From: Vallitalea maricola
Lineage (GTDB): Bacteria > Bacillota > Clostridia > Lachnospirales > Vallitaleaceae
Direction of reading: 5' to 3'
Length of the DNA stretch: 35,105 nucleotides
NCBI RefSeq assembly: GCF_036985595.1
Contig: NZ_BTPU01000040.1
Span: 1 to 35,105 of the forward strand
The position numbers and the translations under genes are program-made. Below, one piece after another: positions 6,799 to 14,841 of this stretch (position 1 is its first letter; the number at the start of each line of letters is the position of its first letter). Under the pieces are notes generated by a model that was not told the origin of the DNA, made no database searches, and saw nothing but the letters and a program-made list of their open reading frames with translations.

Positions 6799-7842
6799 AT
6801 GATAAAAAAGATAAGTATTTCAACTATATTTACTGGTGGGCTTATTCTTCTTGCAGGAGGATATCTATTATTTTCAATTTTTAAATCTGTTAATGTGGAT
6901 TTGACGAATCTAATAGTTTTAAATACTGTTTTTACAAGTATACTTATGCAAGCATTTCCTTTTATGCTGATTGGTGTGCTGGTATCATCTGCTATGCATG
7001 TTTTTGTGCCAGATGAATGGATAGTTAAAATTTTTCCAACAAAATATGGTATTGGATTTTTGACAGCAATGTTTGCAGGTGCTCTATTCCCTGTATGTGA
7101 ATGTGCAATTGTTCCTGTTATGTCACGGCTTGTTAAAAAAGGTGTTCCTGTACCTATCGCTATAACTTTTATGCTATCAGCTCCTATTATTAATCCAATT
7201 GTTATTATGTCTACACTATATGCATTTCCTGGACAGCCTGAAATAACATTATTCAGAGTTGGTTTTGGTTTAATAATAGCTCTAGCTGTAGGTTTGATTA
7301 TGATGTTATATAGAAATGATTTTTCTACTATTTCTACTGATTATGATTATCAATGTCACAATGATCACAATAGCAGCATTAATCATTCATGTACTTGCCA
7401 CCATCATAGTCACAATCATTATAACAACAGTATATTAATGAAATTTAGAACTATGTTTTTACATGCTGGAGATGAATTTTTCAATGTGGGTAAATATTTA
7501 GTTATAGGTGCTTTAACGACAAGCCTTATTCAGATATTGATTCCTAAAAAAGTTTTTGTAGAACTTGGCTCAAAAAGTGGTTTTTCGCTTATATTGATGA
7601 TGTTAATGGCATTTCTCTTTTCTGCCTGCTCTACTTCAGATGCTTTTATTGCAAGAAGTTTCATAAATAAGTTTTCAATGAGTTCAATTTTAGGTTTTTT
7701 AGTATTTGGACCAATGATGGATGTAAAGAATCTATTAATGCTTTTAGCTAATTTCAAGAAGAGTTTTGTTATTAGACTTGTATTACTTATTACTATTTTG
7801 AACTTTTTATTTATAAGTTTTTTTACCATTATATTCTTATGA
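6799..7842 (+). CDS. YraQ/DUF318-type permease with His-rich loop
   Basis: A 347-residue integral membrane protein with about eight hydrophobic segments and an ACGGAGG-type site before its ATG. It belongs to the permease family also called DUF318 (YraQ/YcgR, related to ArsP). The two signature half-repeats are present: CECAIVPVMSRLVKKGVPVP with Cys100-Glu101-Cys102, and ACSTSDAFIARSF with Cys277. Between the halves is a loop (residues about 181-210) with roughly ten histidines and three cysteines, including CHHHSHNH, a likely metal-binding segment. Family members move metals or metalloids or are zinc-regulated; the direction of transport here is unknown. Only 12 nt separate it from the next gene, its usual partner. 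Confidence 0.85.
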   Translation: MIKKISISTIFTGGLILLAGGYLLFSIFKSVNVDLTNLIVLNTVFTSILMQAFPFMLIGVLVSSAMHVFVPDEWIVKIFPTKYGIGFLTAMFAGALFPVCECAIVPVMSRLVKKGVPVPIAITFMLSAPIINPIVIMSTLYAFPGQPEITLFRVGFGLIIALAVGLIMMLYRNDFSTISTDYDYQCHNDHNSSINHSCTCHHHSHNHYNNSILMKFRTMFLHAGDEFFNVGKYLVIGALTTSLIQILIPKKVFVELGSKSGFSLILMMLMAFLFSACSTSDAFIARSFINKFSMSSILGFLVFGPMMDVKNLLMLLANFKKSFVIRLVLLITILNFLFISFFTIIFL

Positions 7843-7854
7843 GGGAGATAAATA

Positions 7855-8736
7855 ATGAAGACAAAACTAAACAAATTCAATATAAATACCTGCTTGAAAA
7901 TATTATTGCTTCTTGGGTTTGCGTCATTTTATTTGTTTACTGTATTTTCAGGTTCAGTAAAACAATATGTACATCCTAGAATCATTCCATATATTATATT
8001 TGCTGCTATAGTTATGGTGTTAATAGCAATACTCTTAGTGGGAGAACTTCTAAAAAAACAGCATATGAAAACAAAATCTTGGACATTACTGTTTTTTTTA
8101 ATTCCTTTATTAATGGGGTTTGCTCTTCCACCGAAAACATTTGATTCAAGTACAAAAGCAACAGGAAGTCTTGAACTTTCATCTAACACTATTTATGAAA
8201 CCGATAAAACTTCTTCAAAACCAATTGTTGAGCAAGACCAAACGGTTCAGAAACCAGTTGAATCTAACAATGTGGATGATATTTTAGAGAGAAATGAAAT
8301 AGATGATAGTTTAGATAATAGTTCTAATAATATTTCTAGTGATAGTTGTAATGATATAATAAATATAGATGACGATATAATTGTAATGGATGATACTAAT
8401 TATTATAAATACCTAAATGAGATATATAAAAACCTAGATAAATATAAGGAAACTAAAATAGAAGTTATAGGATTCGTTTTCAAGGATAATAAGGAATTTA
8501 AAAAAAATGAATTCGTACCAGCACGACTTTTAATGGTCTGCTGTGCGGCAGATATGGTTCCAATAGGTTTCTTATGTCATTATGATGATACTGTACTCTT
8601 AGAAAAAGATTCATGGGTTAAAGTAAGCGGTACATTAGATGCAACAGAGTTTGAAGGTAATAAAATACCTATTATCAATGCAACTACAGTTCAACAGGTT
8701 GATGAACCTGAAGATGCTTATATTTATCCATATTAA
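7855..8736 (+). CDS. TIGR03943/DUF1980-type permease partner
   Basis: A 293-residue protein with a GGGAG site before the ATG. Three hydrophobic segments occur in the first ~85 residues. Then follows a long acidic Ser/Asn/Asp-rich linker (about 95-180) and a C-terminal domain with the conserved CCAAD motif (Cys229, Cys230, Asp233) in a MVCCAADMVPIGFLC context. This architecture is that of the TIGR03943 proteins, which are normally encoded next to a DUF318 permease (YcgQ-YcgR in Bacillus). The paired cysteines and the operator upstream of the operon suggest a metal-dependent job. The linker is longer and more acidic than I would expect for the family. It is followed directly by a terminator. 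Confidence 0.82.
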   Translation: MKTKLNKFNINTCLKILLLLGFASFYLFTVFSGSVKQYVHPRIIPYIIFAAIVMVLIAILLVGELLKKQHMKTKSWTLLFFLIPLLMGFALPPKTFDSSTKATGSLELSSNTIYETDKTSSKPIVEQDQTVQKPVESNNVDDILERNEIDDSLDNSSNNISSDSCNDIINIDDDIIVMDDTNYYKYLNEIYKNLDKYKETKIEVIGFVFKDNKEFKKNEFVPARLLMVCCAADMVPIGFLCHYDDTVLLEKDSWVKVSGTLDATEFEGNKIPIINATTVQQVDEPEDAYIYPY

Positions 8737-8793
8737 AAAAAGTATAATATATTATCATGAACAAATTTTTAATATTATGGAATATAAATTTTA

Positions 8794-8836
8794 AACCTAT
8801 CATCTTTTTTGATATTATGATGATAGGTTATTTTTA
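8794..8836 (+). terminator. Intrinsic terminator of the metal operon
   Basis: A perfect 11-bp stem, AACCTATCATC (8794-8804) with GATGATAGGTT (8819-8829), a 14-nt loop and then ATTTTTATTAT. It ends the three-gene operon. Confidence 0.85.
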
Positions 8837-8890
8837 TTATAGCTTTAATTTTTTTATATATAATAGACTGTGTTTTAATGTGCTTTTTTA

Positions 8891-9373
8891 TTACTTGGTT
8901 TTGATTATTTTAGCTATAGATGCTAGTAGTAAAATCCATATATCATAAACTATTGTTTGATATAATAATATTTCCAGACCATATGCAGATGGTATTAAGC
9001 CTGCAACAACGTTTGTCCAGCAAAACCAGTTATCTATATAATATGTTATATAATTGTCGATTCTTAGCTTGATGCAAGCATAATATAGTATGGCTAATAA
9101 TATATTAATAACGAAATATGGTAGAAAATATAAAAATGGATTATTTCTATAGTTTGTAATTTTGTTTAATATTACGTAAGATAGTATGTAAATTATTGAT
9201 ATTATGATAAACCATATTATTGCTGATAACATCATAATCTTTTCTCTATTGCACTCAAATGGAAGTTGTTTAATAATTTTTATGTTTAAGATATTAAGTA
9301 TATATATAATTACCATAGTTGTTATATATGTTAATATGTATTTATAAATATTCTTTTTAGTTATTTGTCCCAT
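8891..9373 (-). CDS. Small hypothetical membrane protein, four predicted TM helices
   Basis: A 160-residue, Ile/Tyr-rich protein with four hydrophobic stretches (about residues 12-31, 47-70, 80-98 and 135-155) and short hydrophilic connections. No family was recognised. GGAGAG lies upstream of the ATG at 9373. The first bases of the gene lie inside the 3' end of a decayed lipoprotein copy: the pseudogene ends with the codons for IWDK and a stop, and this gene reads the same bases in another frame as MGQITKK. It is the last gene of the minus-strand cluster LXG-like protein - lipoprotein - this gene. An accessory or immunity-like role at the membrane is possible but only inferred from position. 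Confidence 0.6.
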   Translation of the reverse strand: MGQITKKNIYKYILTYITTMVIIYILNILNIKIIKQLPFECNREKIMMLSAIIWFIIISIIYILSYVILNKITNYRNNPFLYFLPYFVINILLAILYYACIKLRIDNYITYYIDNWFCWTNVVAGLIPSAYGLEILLYQTIVYDIWILLLASIAKIIKTK

Positions 9374-9547
9374 ATTATTTTACTCTCCTTATCTTTCCAA
9401 TCTATAGTCATTTTTATTTATTGACCCCATTCTTATCCTTATAATTAATTCATTATATTTATTGTCTTTTTTATTACCACAGCCTGATATAATTAAACAT
9501 AATACTATTATTAAATTAGCAATATGAACTTATATAATTTTATTCAT
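9361..9547 (-). pseudogene. Decayed duplicate of the adjacent lipoprotein gene
   Basis: Read on the minus strand from ATG 9547 after GGAG, the frame gives MNKII, a TAA stop, then VHIANLIIVLCLIISGCGNK and KDNKYNE. This matches the lipobox region of the intact neighbour (ISGCGNKEDNKYDE). Further on, in a different frame, it encodes WKDKESKIIWDK and a stop at 9361-9363, matching that neighbour's C-terminus WNDMDSGVIWDK. The middle ~100 residues are deleted. So both ends of the lipoprotein gene survive, with a nonsense codon, a deletion and a frame change. It sits downstream of the intact copy, as expected of a tandem duplication. Confidence 0.75.
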
Positions 9548-9643
9548 TTAAATTTCTCCATCTTTATTATACTGGTGTTATGATAGTATTATTATATAAA
9601 ATTTTATCTTTGCATTTTTTTAAGAAAATCATCATAATTTTAG

Positions 9644-10093
9644 TTATTTATCCCATATTACACCACTATCCATGTCATTCCATTTAGAAAGTCTTATAGA
9701 AGTATCGAGTAAAATATTATGTACTGTTATCCTTTCATCTACTGTAACTCCCCACCAATCTTCATATTTTTTATCGCTCAATATTACTAATTCTTCATAC
9801 CATTCACTTAGCTTTTTATAATTATTTTCTTTATCTTCTGGAACTTCGTCTTTTATACCATCTAACAATTCTTTTAGATTACTTAATTTTTCTAATATAT
9901 CTTCACATACCATCAACTTTACAACATCTTTAGGATTAGCTTCATCTAACTTTTCGACTATTTGAAAATAATCATCATAAAAACCATTCATAAATTCATC
10001 ATATTTATTGTCTTCTTTATTACCACAGCCTGATATTACTATAGATAATATTAATAGTATATAAACTATAAAATACTTTTTAAATTTATTCAT
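9644..10093 (-). CDS. Lipoprotein encoded next to an LXG-like protein
   Basis: A 149-residue lipoprotein with a GAGAGAAATTA spacer region before its ATG. The signal (YFIVYILLILSIVISGC) ends in a clear lipobox with Cys23. The mature part is acidic and mainly helical (LDEANPKDVVKLMVCEDILE, EDKENNYKKLSEWYEE) and ends in WNDMDSGVIWDK. I recognise no family. It begins 18 nt after the stop of the LXG-like gene, so the two are surely cotranscribed. In type VII secretion loci the gene right after an LXG toxin often encodes immunity, sometimes as a lipoprotein, and immunity genes are often duplicated; a second, decayed copy is present here. Immunity is a hypothesis, not shown by the sequence. Confidence 0.7.
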   Translation of the reverse strand: MNKFKKYFIVYILLILSIVISGCGNKEDNKYDEFMNGFYDDYFQIVEKLDEANPKDVVKLMVCEDILEKLSNLKELLDGIKDEVPEDKENNYKKLSEWYEELVILSDKKYEDWWGVTVDERITVHNILLDTSIRLSKWNDMDSGVIWDK

Positions 10094-10111
10094 TAATTTC
10101 TCTCCTTATAT

Positions 10112-11314
10112 TTATAATCTTCCACTCTCAACATATTTATCTATAACCTTTAAATCATTCTCTAATTTCTTTTTATATATTTTTTCATTTTTATTCATAT
10201 CTATTAATTTATCAAGGTATTTAATTTGAATATCTTTATAATGTTTATTATCTTTATCATTTTCATATATCTCATAATCATCATTTATTATCTGTTTTTT
10301 TATATACTCCAATTCCTTAATCATTACTTTCTTATATCCATACAAATCCATAAAATACCTATAATCAGATTTCATTATATATTCTAGTTTTCTAGTTGTT
10401 GCATAAATGCCTTTTTTCCTTGCATCTGTCCATCCAAAAGCATCATCTATATTACTTGGCTTTTCACCTGGCATATTTTCATTAGTACTAGCAGCATAAA
10501 TCACAAAACTAAGAGGTACAGCAAAATATGTATTACCTCCTGTAGCTTCTAATGCTGTACCATATGATGTTGCACCTGCATAGATAAAATCAGCCATCTC
10601 TAGTGTTAATTCTAAACATCTTAAACCCTCTTTTTGATTTACCAGTATATCATAATATATTTGACCATAAGAACCTTCTAGTAATGTATGGCTAATACCT
10701 GGTCTATCCCAAATAGATTTAAGATTTGACTTATATTCTAATAAAATTTTATCGATTCTTTTTCTAGTATTAAGTATAGCTTCTCTTTCAATAGTTTCTT
10801 CCATACTAACTGTACTGCTATCTTTAAAACATTCAACATTATCATTTGTATATGTACTATCTTTCTTGATATTAGTACAACTATTATTTTTGTTGCAAAT
10901 ATCAACTAAATAGGTTATTCTGCTATTATATTTCTTAAACAATTCCTTATCCCATTTTTTGTTAAGATTAGAAGCAACTGCATCATTATTATCAGCAAAT
11001 GGATTTTTATCTTCACCACTAGTATCAGATAGTATATTCAACAAATTATTTAATTGATTTTCACAACTGCTATATTCATCTATAGCATTTTGTAGCACTT
11101 TATTTATTCCATAAGTATCATCTACCAGTTCTTTCGTATTCCCCTGTAAATTATTAAGTTCACTATGTATATTATCTCTATACAATATATCTGCATCAAT
11201 AGAACTTTTAATATTAGTAAAATTATTTAGTATTTCATTTATTCTAGAAGCTATATTTTCTATATCACCGCTTTTACTAGATAAATCATACAAGTTATAT
11301 TTTGTATATGCCAT
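10112..11314 (-). CDS. LXG-like secreted protein with unknown C-terminal domain
   Basis: A 400-residue protein. The ATG at 11314 is preferred to the upstream TTG because AAGGGG is correctly spaced only for it. Residues 1-95 are predicted helical and paralogous to the protein at the left edge (INEILNNFTNIKSSIDADIL here). A polar linker (about 95-180) follows. The C-terminal domain (about 190-400) contains WDRPGISHTLLEGSYGQIYY, a hydrophobic stretch around GATSYGTALEATGGNTYFAV, and a very charged helical tail. There is no signal peptide. The layout, delivery domain plus variable C-terminus plus adjacent small lipoprotein, is that of a type VII (LXG) polymorphic toxin, but no toxin fold or catalytic motif was recognised. 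It may instead be a structural or scaffold protein. Confidence 0.72.
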   Translation of the reverse strand: MAYTKYNLYDLSSKSGDIENIASRINEILNNFTNIKSSIDADILYRDNIHSELNNLQGNTKELVDDTYGINKVLQNAIDEYSSCENQLNNLLNILSDTSGEDKNPFADNNDAVASNLNKKWDKELFKKYNSRITYLVDICNKNNSCTNIKKDSTYTNDNVECFKDSSTVSMEETIEREAILNTRKRIDKILLEYKSNLKSIWDRPGISHTLLEGSYGQIYYDILVNQKEGLRCLELTLEMADFIYAGATSYGTALEATGGNTYFAVPLSFVIYAASTNENMPGEKPSNIDDAFGWTDARKKGIYATTRKLEYIMKSDYRYFMDLYGYKKVMIKELEYIKKQIINDDYEIYENDKDNKHYKDIQIKYLDKLIDMNKNEKIYKKKLENDLKVIDKYVESGRL

Positions 11315-11338
11315 AATCAAGCCCCTTTTTTACCTATT

Positions 11339-11367
11339 ATTATAGTTTTTTCAGAATTAAATGTCAA
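11339..11367 (-). promoter_or_regulatory. Consensus promoter of the LXG-like/lipoprotein operon
   Basis: On the minus strand TTGACA (11362-11367), exactly 17 nt, TATAAT (11339-11344), with the ATG about 25 nt further on. Transcription would start near 11332, giving a very short leader. The conserved upstream element begins 2 bp above the -35 box. Confidence 0.85.
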
Positions 11368-11369
11368 CG

Positions 11370-11408
11370 AAATCTGACGAACGGTATGATTTATGGGATG
11401 AAATGCAT
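11370..11408 (-). promoter_or_regulatory. Conserved upstream element, copy 2
   Basis: A 39-nt sequence matching 591-630, with the shared blocks TGACGAACG, ATGATTTATGGGAT and AAATGCAT. Flanking sequence is not conserved, so the match marks a functional site rather than a recent duplication. The remainder of 11409-11610 is AT-rich and shows nothing else I can support. Confidence 0.65.
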
Positions 11409-11610
11409 TTTTTCGTAATAATTTCTTATTGTATGAATAATTATGTTAGAATTATAAGTATTTTTTATTATCGTAATTATATATTCTTCCAGTAGCAAAA
11501 ATAAAACAAGCTCCAGTTTTATATACACCAGATCTTGCTCTATATTTATTCAATATATTATTTTATATATGTAAATTTCATATTACAGAATGAGATTCTA
11601 TCATTTTAAT

Positions 11611-12930
11611 TTATTTAGTTGGTGGTGATACCTGATCTAACAGGATTATTCCATCATATTGTTGTTTAGGTATAAATTGTGATACATTAGACCTTATAAT
11701 CTCTGCAGTCAAACCGTCTTCGCTTGCATATTGATTAGTGAACATCCATTTATTAAACTTATTCTTATTTTTATGCTTGGATAGGTCAACAAAAGAGGTT
11801 TTGTATCCACTTCTACTTATTATTTCTTCTAAACTATCCTTTGGAACTGATGGTATATCAAAAGGCTCTTGTGTTGTTATAGCTGATGCCTTACCTCCTT
11901 GCATGTAGAATCCTATTGCATACATATCGTTTCCTAACTTTTTACTTAATAGTTCTCCCATACTTACAAAGCTATTAATCCATTCATCATTCTCCAATGC
12001 AAGCATCTGTGATGTGTTCTTTGCGATATGGTCATTATGTGCCCATAAGATAATTTTTTTGTCTGGGTTACCTTCCAAATACCACTTTACGTTATCTGCC
12101 ATTATTACATCTCTTATCTCATATCCTTCAACATTATCTACCATACTCATTCTAACAATATTCATTCGGTTTTCAAGTGTACGGAGTGCGCTATCTACCA
12201 GCATATCATTTTTACGATATATGGCTTCTAATGTACTTCTATTATCTTTTATGTACTCAATTACTTTATCATAATCTGATGTGTATTTATCAATAATCTT
12301 TTGATATTTTTCTCTATGTCCTGTATCAAAACCATATTTATTAAGTAGTGTATAATAACTCTGGAAAAACTCTACTTCCATGTTATAATAATCTTCTGCT
12401 GCCTTTTCATCAATCTTCTCTAACCACTGTGTCATATACTCAATGAAATACATACTAGTGAATTGCATATCAAAACCAAAAAGGTCTAGAGGATTGTCGG
12501 TTTCTTTTTGCTCTTTTATGTAATCAAATAAGTCTAGAGTTTCTTGTGAATGCCATACTGGTAAGACACTATATTCCATCATTTGTTTCGCTGTTAGATT
12601 TTTAGTGTTCATAACCATTTCACATTCACCTAGTCCTGATTCAAATCCAATTGCATCATATCCAAGTTCCTCATGTAAATATTTTATTAATCTGGTTTTT
12701 ATTGTTCTGTAATCTCCCACACTATGAAAATTTTCTCCTAGGGAAACTACCTTTTTATCTTTTAACAGCGGTTTCAAGAACTCCAAATCACTGTAATCTT
12801 CTGAATCAAGAGATTTAATTTCATCTACATTCTTATCATACCATTCTTCAGTTGTTTCAACTTTGCCACATGCTGCTATACTAAGAGTGATTACTATTGT
12901 TAATAGTACACTCATTCCCTTTTTTAACAT
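11611..12930 (-). CDS. Erythromycin-esterase-family lipoprotein
   Basis: A 439-residue protein. The start at 12930 is chosen because AGGAGG precedes it; the in-frame ATG at 12960 lacks a site. A lipoprotein signal ends in SIAAC. The rest is one Erythro_esteras (PF05139) domain. It shows VVSLGENFHSVGD near the start, corresponding to the Glu/His active-site segment, FESGLGECEMV, the LDLFGFDMQ segment, and ILWAHNDHIAKN holding the second conserved histidine pair. Ere enzymes hydrolyse the lactone of 14-membered macrolides, but many relatives (succinoglycan-biosynthesis-like) have other esterase or hydrolase roles, so resistance is uncertain. Being a lipoprotein it would act outside the membrane. 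It is transcribed divergently from a MATE efflux pump. Confidence 0.82.
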   Translation of the reverse strand: MLKKGMSVLLTIVITLSIAACGKVETTEEWYDKNVDEIKSLDSEDYSDLEFLKPLLKDKKVVSLGENFHSVGDYRTIKTRLIKYLHEELGYDAIGFESGLGECEMVMNTKNLTAKQMMEYSVLPVWHSQETLDLFDYIKEQKETDNPLDLFGFDMQFTSMYFIEYMTQWLEKIDEKAAEDYYNMEVEFFQSYYTLLNKYGFDTGHREKYQKIIDKYTSDYDKVIEYIKDNRSTLEAIYRKNDMLVDSALRTLENRMNIVRMSMVDNVEGYEIRDVIMADNVKWYLEGNPDKKIILWAHNDHIAKNTSQMLALENDEWINSFVSMGELLSKKLGNDMYAIGFYMQGGKASAITTQEPFDIPSVPKDSLEEIISRSGYKTSFVDLSKHKNKNKFNKWMFTNQYASEDGLTAEIIRSNVSQFIPKQQYDGIILLDQVSPPTK

Positions 12931-13005
12931 ATTTATATTCCTCCTATCATACAAATCCATTTATCCCTTAGAAATCTTTTATATTGCTAATCAATTTCTT
13001 AGTAC

Positions 13006-13042
13006 ATTATATATTAAAAAAAGTTCATATTCCATTGGAATA
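13006..13042 (-). promoter_or_regulatory. Probable promoter and operator of the esterase gene
   Basis: On the minus strand TATAAT (13006-13011) lies 17 nt from TGGAAT (13029-13034). The latter sits in a perfect 7-1-7 palindrome, TATTCCATTGGAATA (13028-13042), well placed for a repressor. A direct repeat, ATTTCTT(T)AGTACATTA, flanks it at 12994-13009 and 13089-13105. Confidence 0.5.
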
Positions 13043-13187
13043 ACTTACATATACAATATCAATCTTACATTTTTGTAATTTATATTTCATTTCTTTAGTA
13101 CATTACATTAAGTAATTATAGCATATTATAAATTAGATATTAAGCTTTTACAATAATAAAATCAAATAATTAACTAAAAATTTATTA

Positions 13188-13217
13188 TTGACAAATTATG
13201 TTTGTATGCCTTATAAT
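13188..13217 (+). promoter_or_regulatory. Promoter of the MATE gene
   Basis: TTGACA (13188-13193), an 18-nt spacer and TATAAT (13212-13217). The predicted transcript has a ~150-nt leader before the ATG at 13375. Confidence 0.7.
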
Positions 13218-13274
13218 TATACAGGAATTTATAATACTATAAACAATTAAATACCTCGATATATTTATATATCA

Positions 13275-13330
13275 AAGTGTTGAACCTCCACTTCAAAAAA
13301 ACTCCAAAGTGGCAGTTCTTTTTTTTTTGG
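13275..13330 (+). terminator. Leader terminator/antiterminator (attenuator) upstream of the MATE gene
   Basis: Within the leader, GAACCTCCACTT (13282-13293) pairs with AAGTGGCAGTTC (13307-13318), with a 2-nt internal loop, and is followed by a run of about 12 T. This is a textbook intrinsic terminator placed before the gene. An alternative hairpin pairs AAGTG (13275-13279) with CACTT (13289-13293) and would break the terminator. It therefore looks like a transcription attenuator responding to an unknown signal. It is not a riboswitch class I recognise. Confidence 0.7.
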
Positions 13331-13374
13331 GGAATTTTATAGCCGCTAATATACATAATGAAAGGAGTCTTTAT

Positions 13375-14775
13375 ATGTCAATAAATATAATTAAAGACTA
13401 TAAAAAAGATAAAAGTTTTTATAAGAATCTATTTGTACTTACTCTACCCATAGTACTACAAAGTTTGATAACATCTTCACTTAATATGCTTGATACAATG
13501 ATGATAGGTAAAGTAGGTGAAACTGAGTTAGCTTCTGTAGGTATAGCTAACCAATATTATTTTCTCTTCACCTTATTCATTCTAGGAATAGCTGGTGGTG
13601 GTGGAGTTTTAATTGCACAATTATGGGGTAATAATGACAAAAAGAACATTAAAAAGGTTCTAAGTAAATCACTGATTATAAGTTTGATGGTAATATCAAT
13701 ATTTTTAATTCTTGGTCTTATGATTCCAGAAAAAATTATAGCATTATTTAATAATGATGCATCTGTTGTTACAGTTGGTAGTCAATATCTTACTATAACT
13801 GTTATCAGCTATGTTTTCACTGGTATATCCTTTGTTTTTGCTTCCGCACTTAGAAGTATAGGAAATACTAAGTTACCTATGTTTGCCAGTTTGTTAGGGC
13901 TTACTGTTAATGGTGTTCTTAACTATGCTCTTATTTTTGGTAATTTTGGGCTGCCTGAACTTAAAACTGAAGGGGCTGCCATAGCTACTCTTATTGCAAG
14001 AATATGTGAATGTAGTCTTATCTTATTTGTTGTTTATTTTAAGGATAGAATATTAAATATTAGATTAAGTGACCTAAAAGGTTTATCTAGTAAGTTATCT
14101 GCTACATTAACTAATGTTACTTTGCCAATAGTTCTAAACGAAGCGTGCTGGGGTTTTGGTAATGTAACTTATATGGCTATCTATTCTCATATAGGTAAGC
14201 GTGCAACAGCTTCAATGCAGATATGCTCTACTATAATGAACTTATTCATGATATTTGCATTTGGTCTTTCTTATGCAGCTGTAGTTGTTATCGGTAATGA
14301 GATAGGTGCTAATAGAGAAGATGTAGCAAAAGAGTCTTCTAAGAAAATTGCTAAGATATCTATATTGATAGCACTTATTCTTGGAATAGTACTATTTGCA
14401 TTAGCAAGGCCTATAGTTTCATTCTTCAATGTTTCTTATGAAGTAAAGCTATCTTCCACTTACATACTCTATGTATATTCAGGCATTATGACAATAAAAG
14501 TCTTCAATATGGTTATGATAGTGGGTATTTTAAGAGGTGGCGGAGATGCTACTTATGGTTCTATTCTGCAAGGGATTACTCTTTGGTTTATTGGTATACC
14601 TTTAGCTTTTGTAGCTGCTTCCATACTACATCTACCAGTTCATGTTGTCGTTGGTTTTACAGCTATTGAAGAAATAATTAAGGGTATTTTTATGATTAAA
14701 AGATTCAGGTCATTTAAGTGGCTAAGAAATATGGTAAAAGATACTGCCAATGACAAAGTCAGTATAGCAGCTTAA
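13375..14775 (+). CDS. MATE-family multidrug efflux transporter
   Basis: A 466-residue protein with about twelve membrane helices in two MatE halves. The ATG at 13375 follows AAAGGAG. A longer frame opening at 13309 would run through the leader terminator and has no ribosome binding site. Family features are the N-terminal LFVLTLPIVLQSLITSSLNM helix, the DTMMIGKVGETELASVGIAN loop, and the second-half NVTLPIVLNEACWGFGNV and SAYAAVVVIGNEIGA-type helix (written LSYAAVVVIGNEIGAN here). MATE proteins export cationic drugs and metabolites using Na+ or H+ gradients. Expression is probably controlled by the leader attenuator. It shares the upstream region with an esterase gene, a possible resistance pair. 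Confidence 0.88.
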   Translation: MSINIIKDYKKDKSFYKNLFVLTLPIVLQSLITSSLNMLDTMMIGKVGETELASVGIANQYYFLFTLFILGIAGGGGVLIAQLWGNNDKKNIKKVLSKSLIISLMVISIFLILGLMIPEKIIALFNNDASVVTVGSQYLTITVISYVFTGISFVFASALRSIGNTKLPMFASLLGLTVNGVLNYALIFGNFGLPELKTEGAAIATLIARICECSLILFVVYFKDRILNIRLSDLKGLSSKLSATLTNVTLPIVLNEACWGFGNVTYMAIYSHIGKRATASMQICSTIMNLFMIFAFGLSYAAVVVIGNEIGANREDVAKESSKKIAKISILIALILGIVLFALARPIVSFFNVSYEVKLSSTYILYVYSGIMTIKVFNMVMIVGILRGGGDATYGSILQGITLWFIGIPLAFVAASILHLPVHVVVGFTAIEEIIKGIFMIKRFRSFKWLRNMVKDTANDKVSIAA

Positions 14776-14792
14776 GATATATTTTAATGAAC

Positions 14793-14841
14793 AAATAGAT
14801 AACCAGCTTAGTAATTAAACTAAGTGGTTATCTATTTTTTT
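14793..14841 (+). terminator. Intrinsic terminator of the MATE gene
   Basis: A stem of about 18 bp with one bulged G: AAATAGATAACCA-CTTAG pairs with CTAAGTGGTTATCTATTT across an 8-nt loop, followed by a T run. Confidence 0.85.

Noticed and set aside
8757..8948. 63-aa plus-strand ORF after the metal operon
   Set aside because: It runs through the operon terminator and into the antisense of the membrane protein gene, with no ribosome binding site.
13309..13374. Upstream extension of the MATE gene
   Set aside because: The extension lies inside the leader terminator and its T run. The ATG at 13375 has AAAGGAG.
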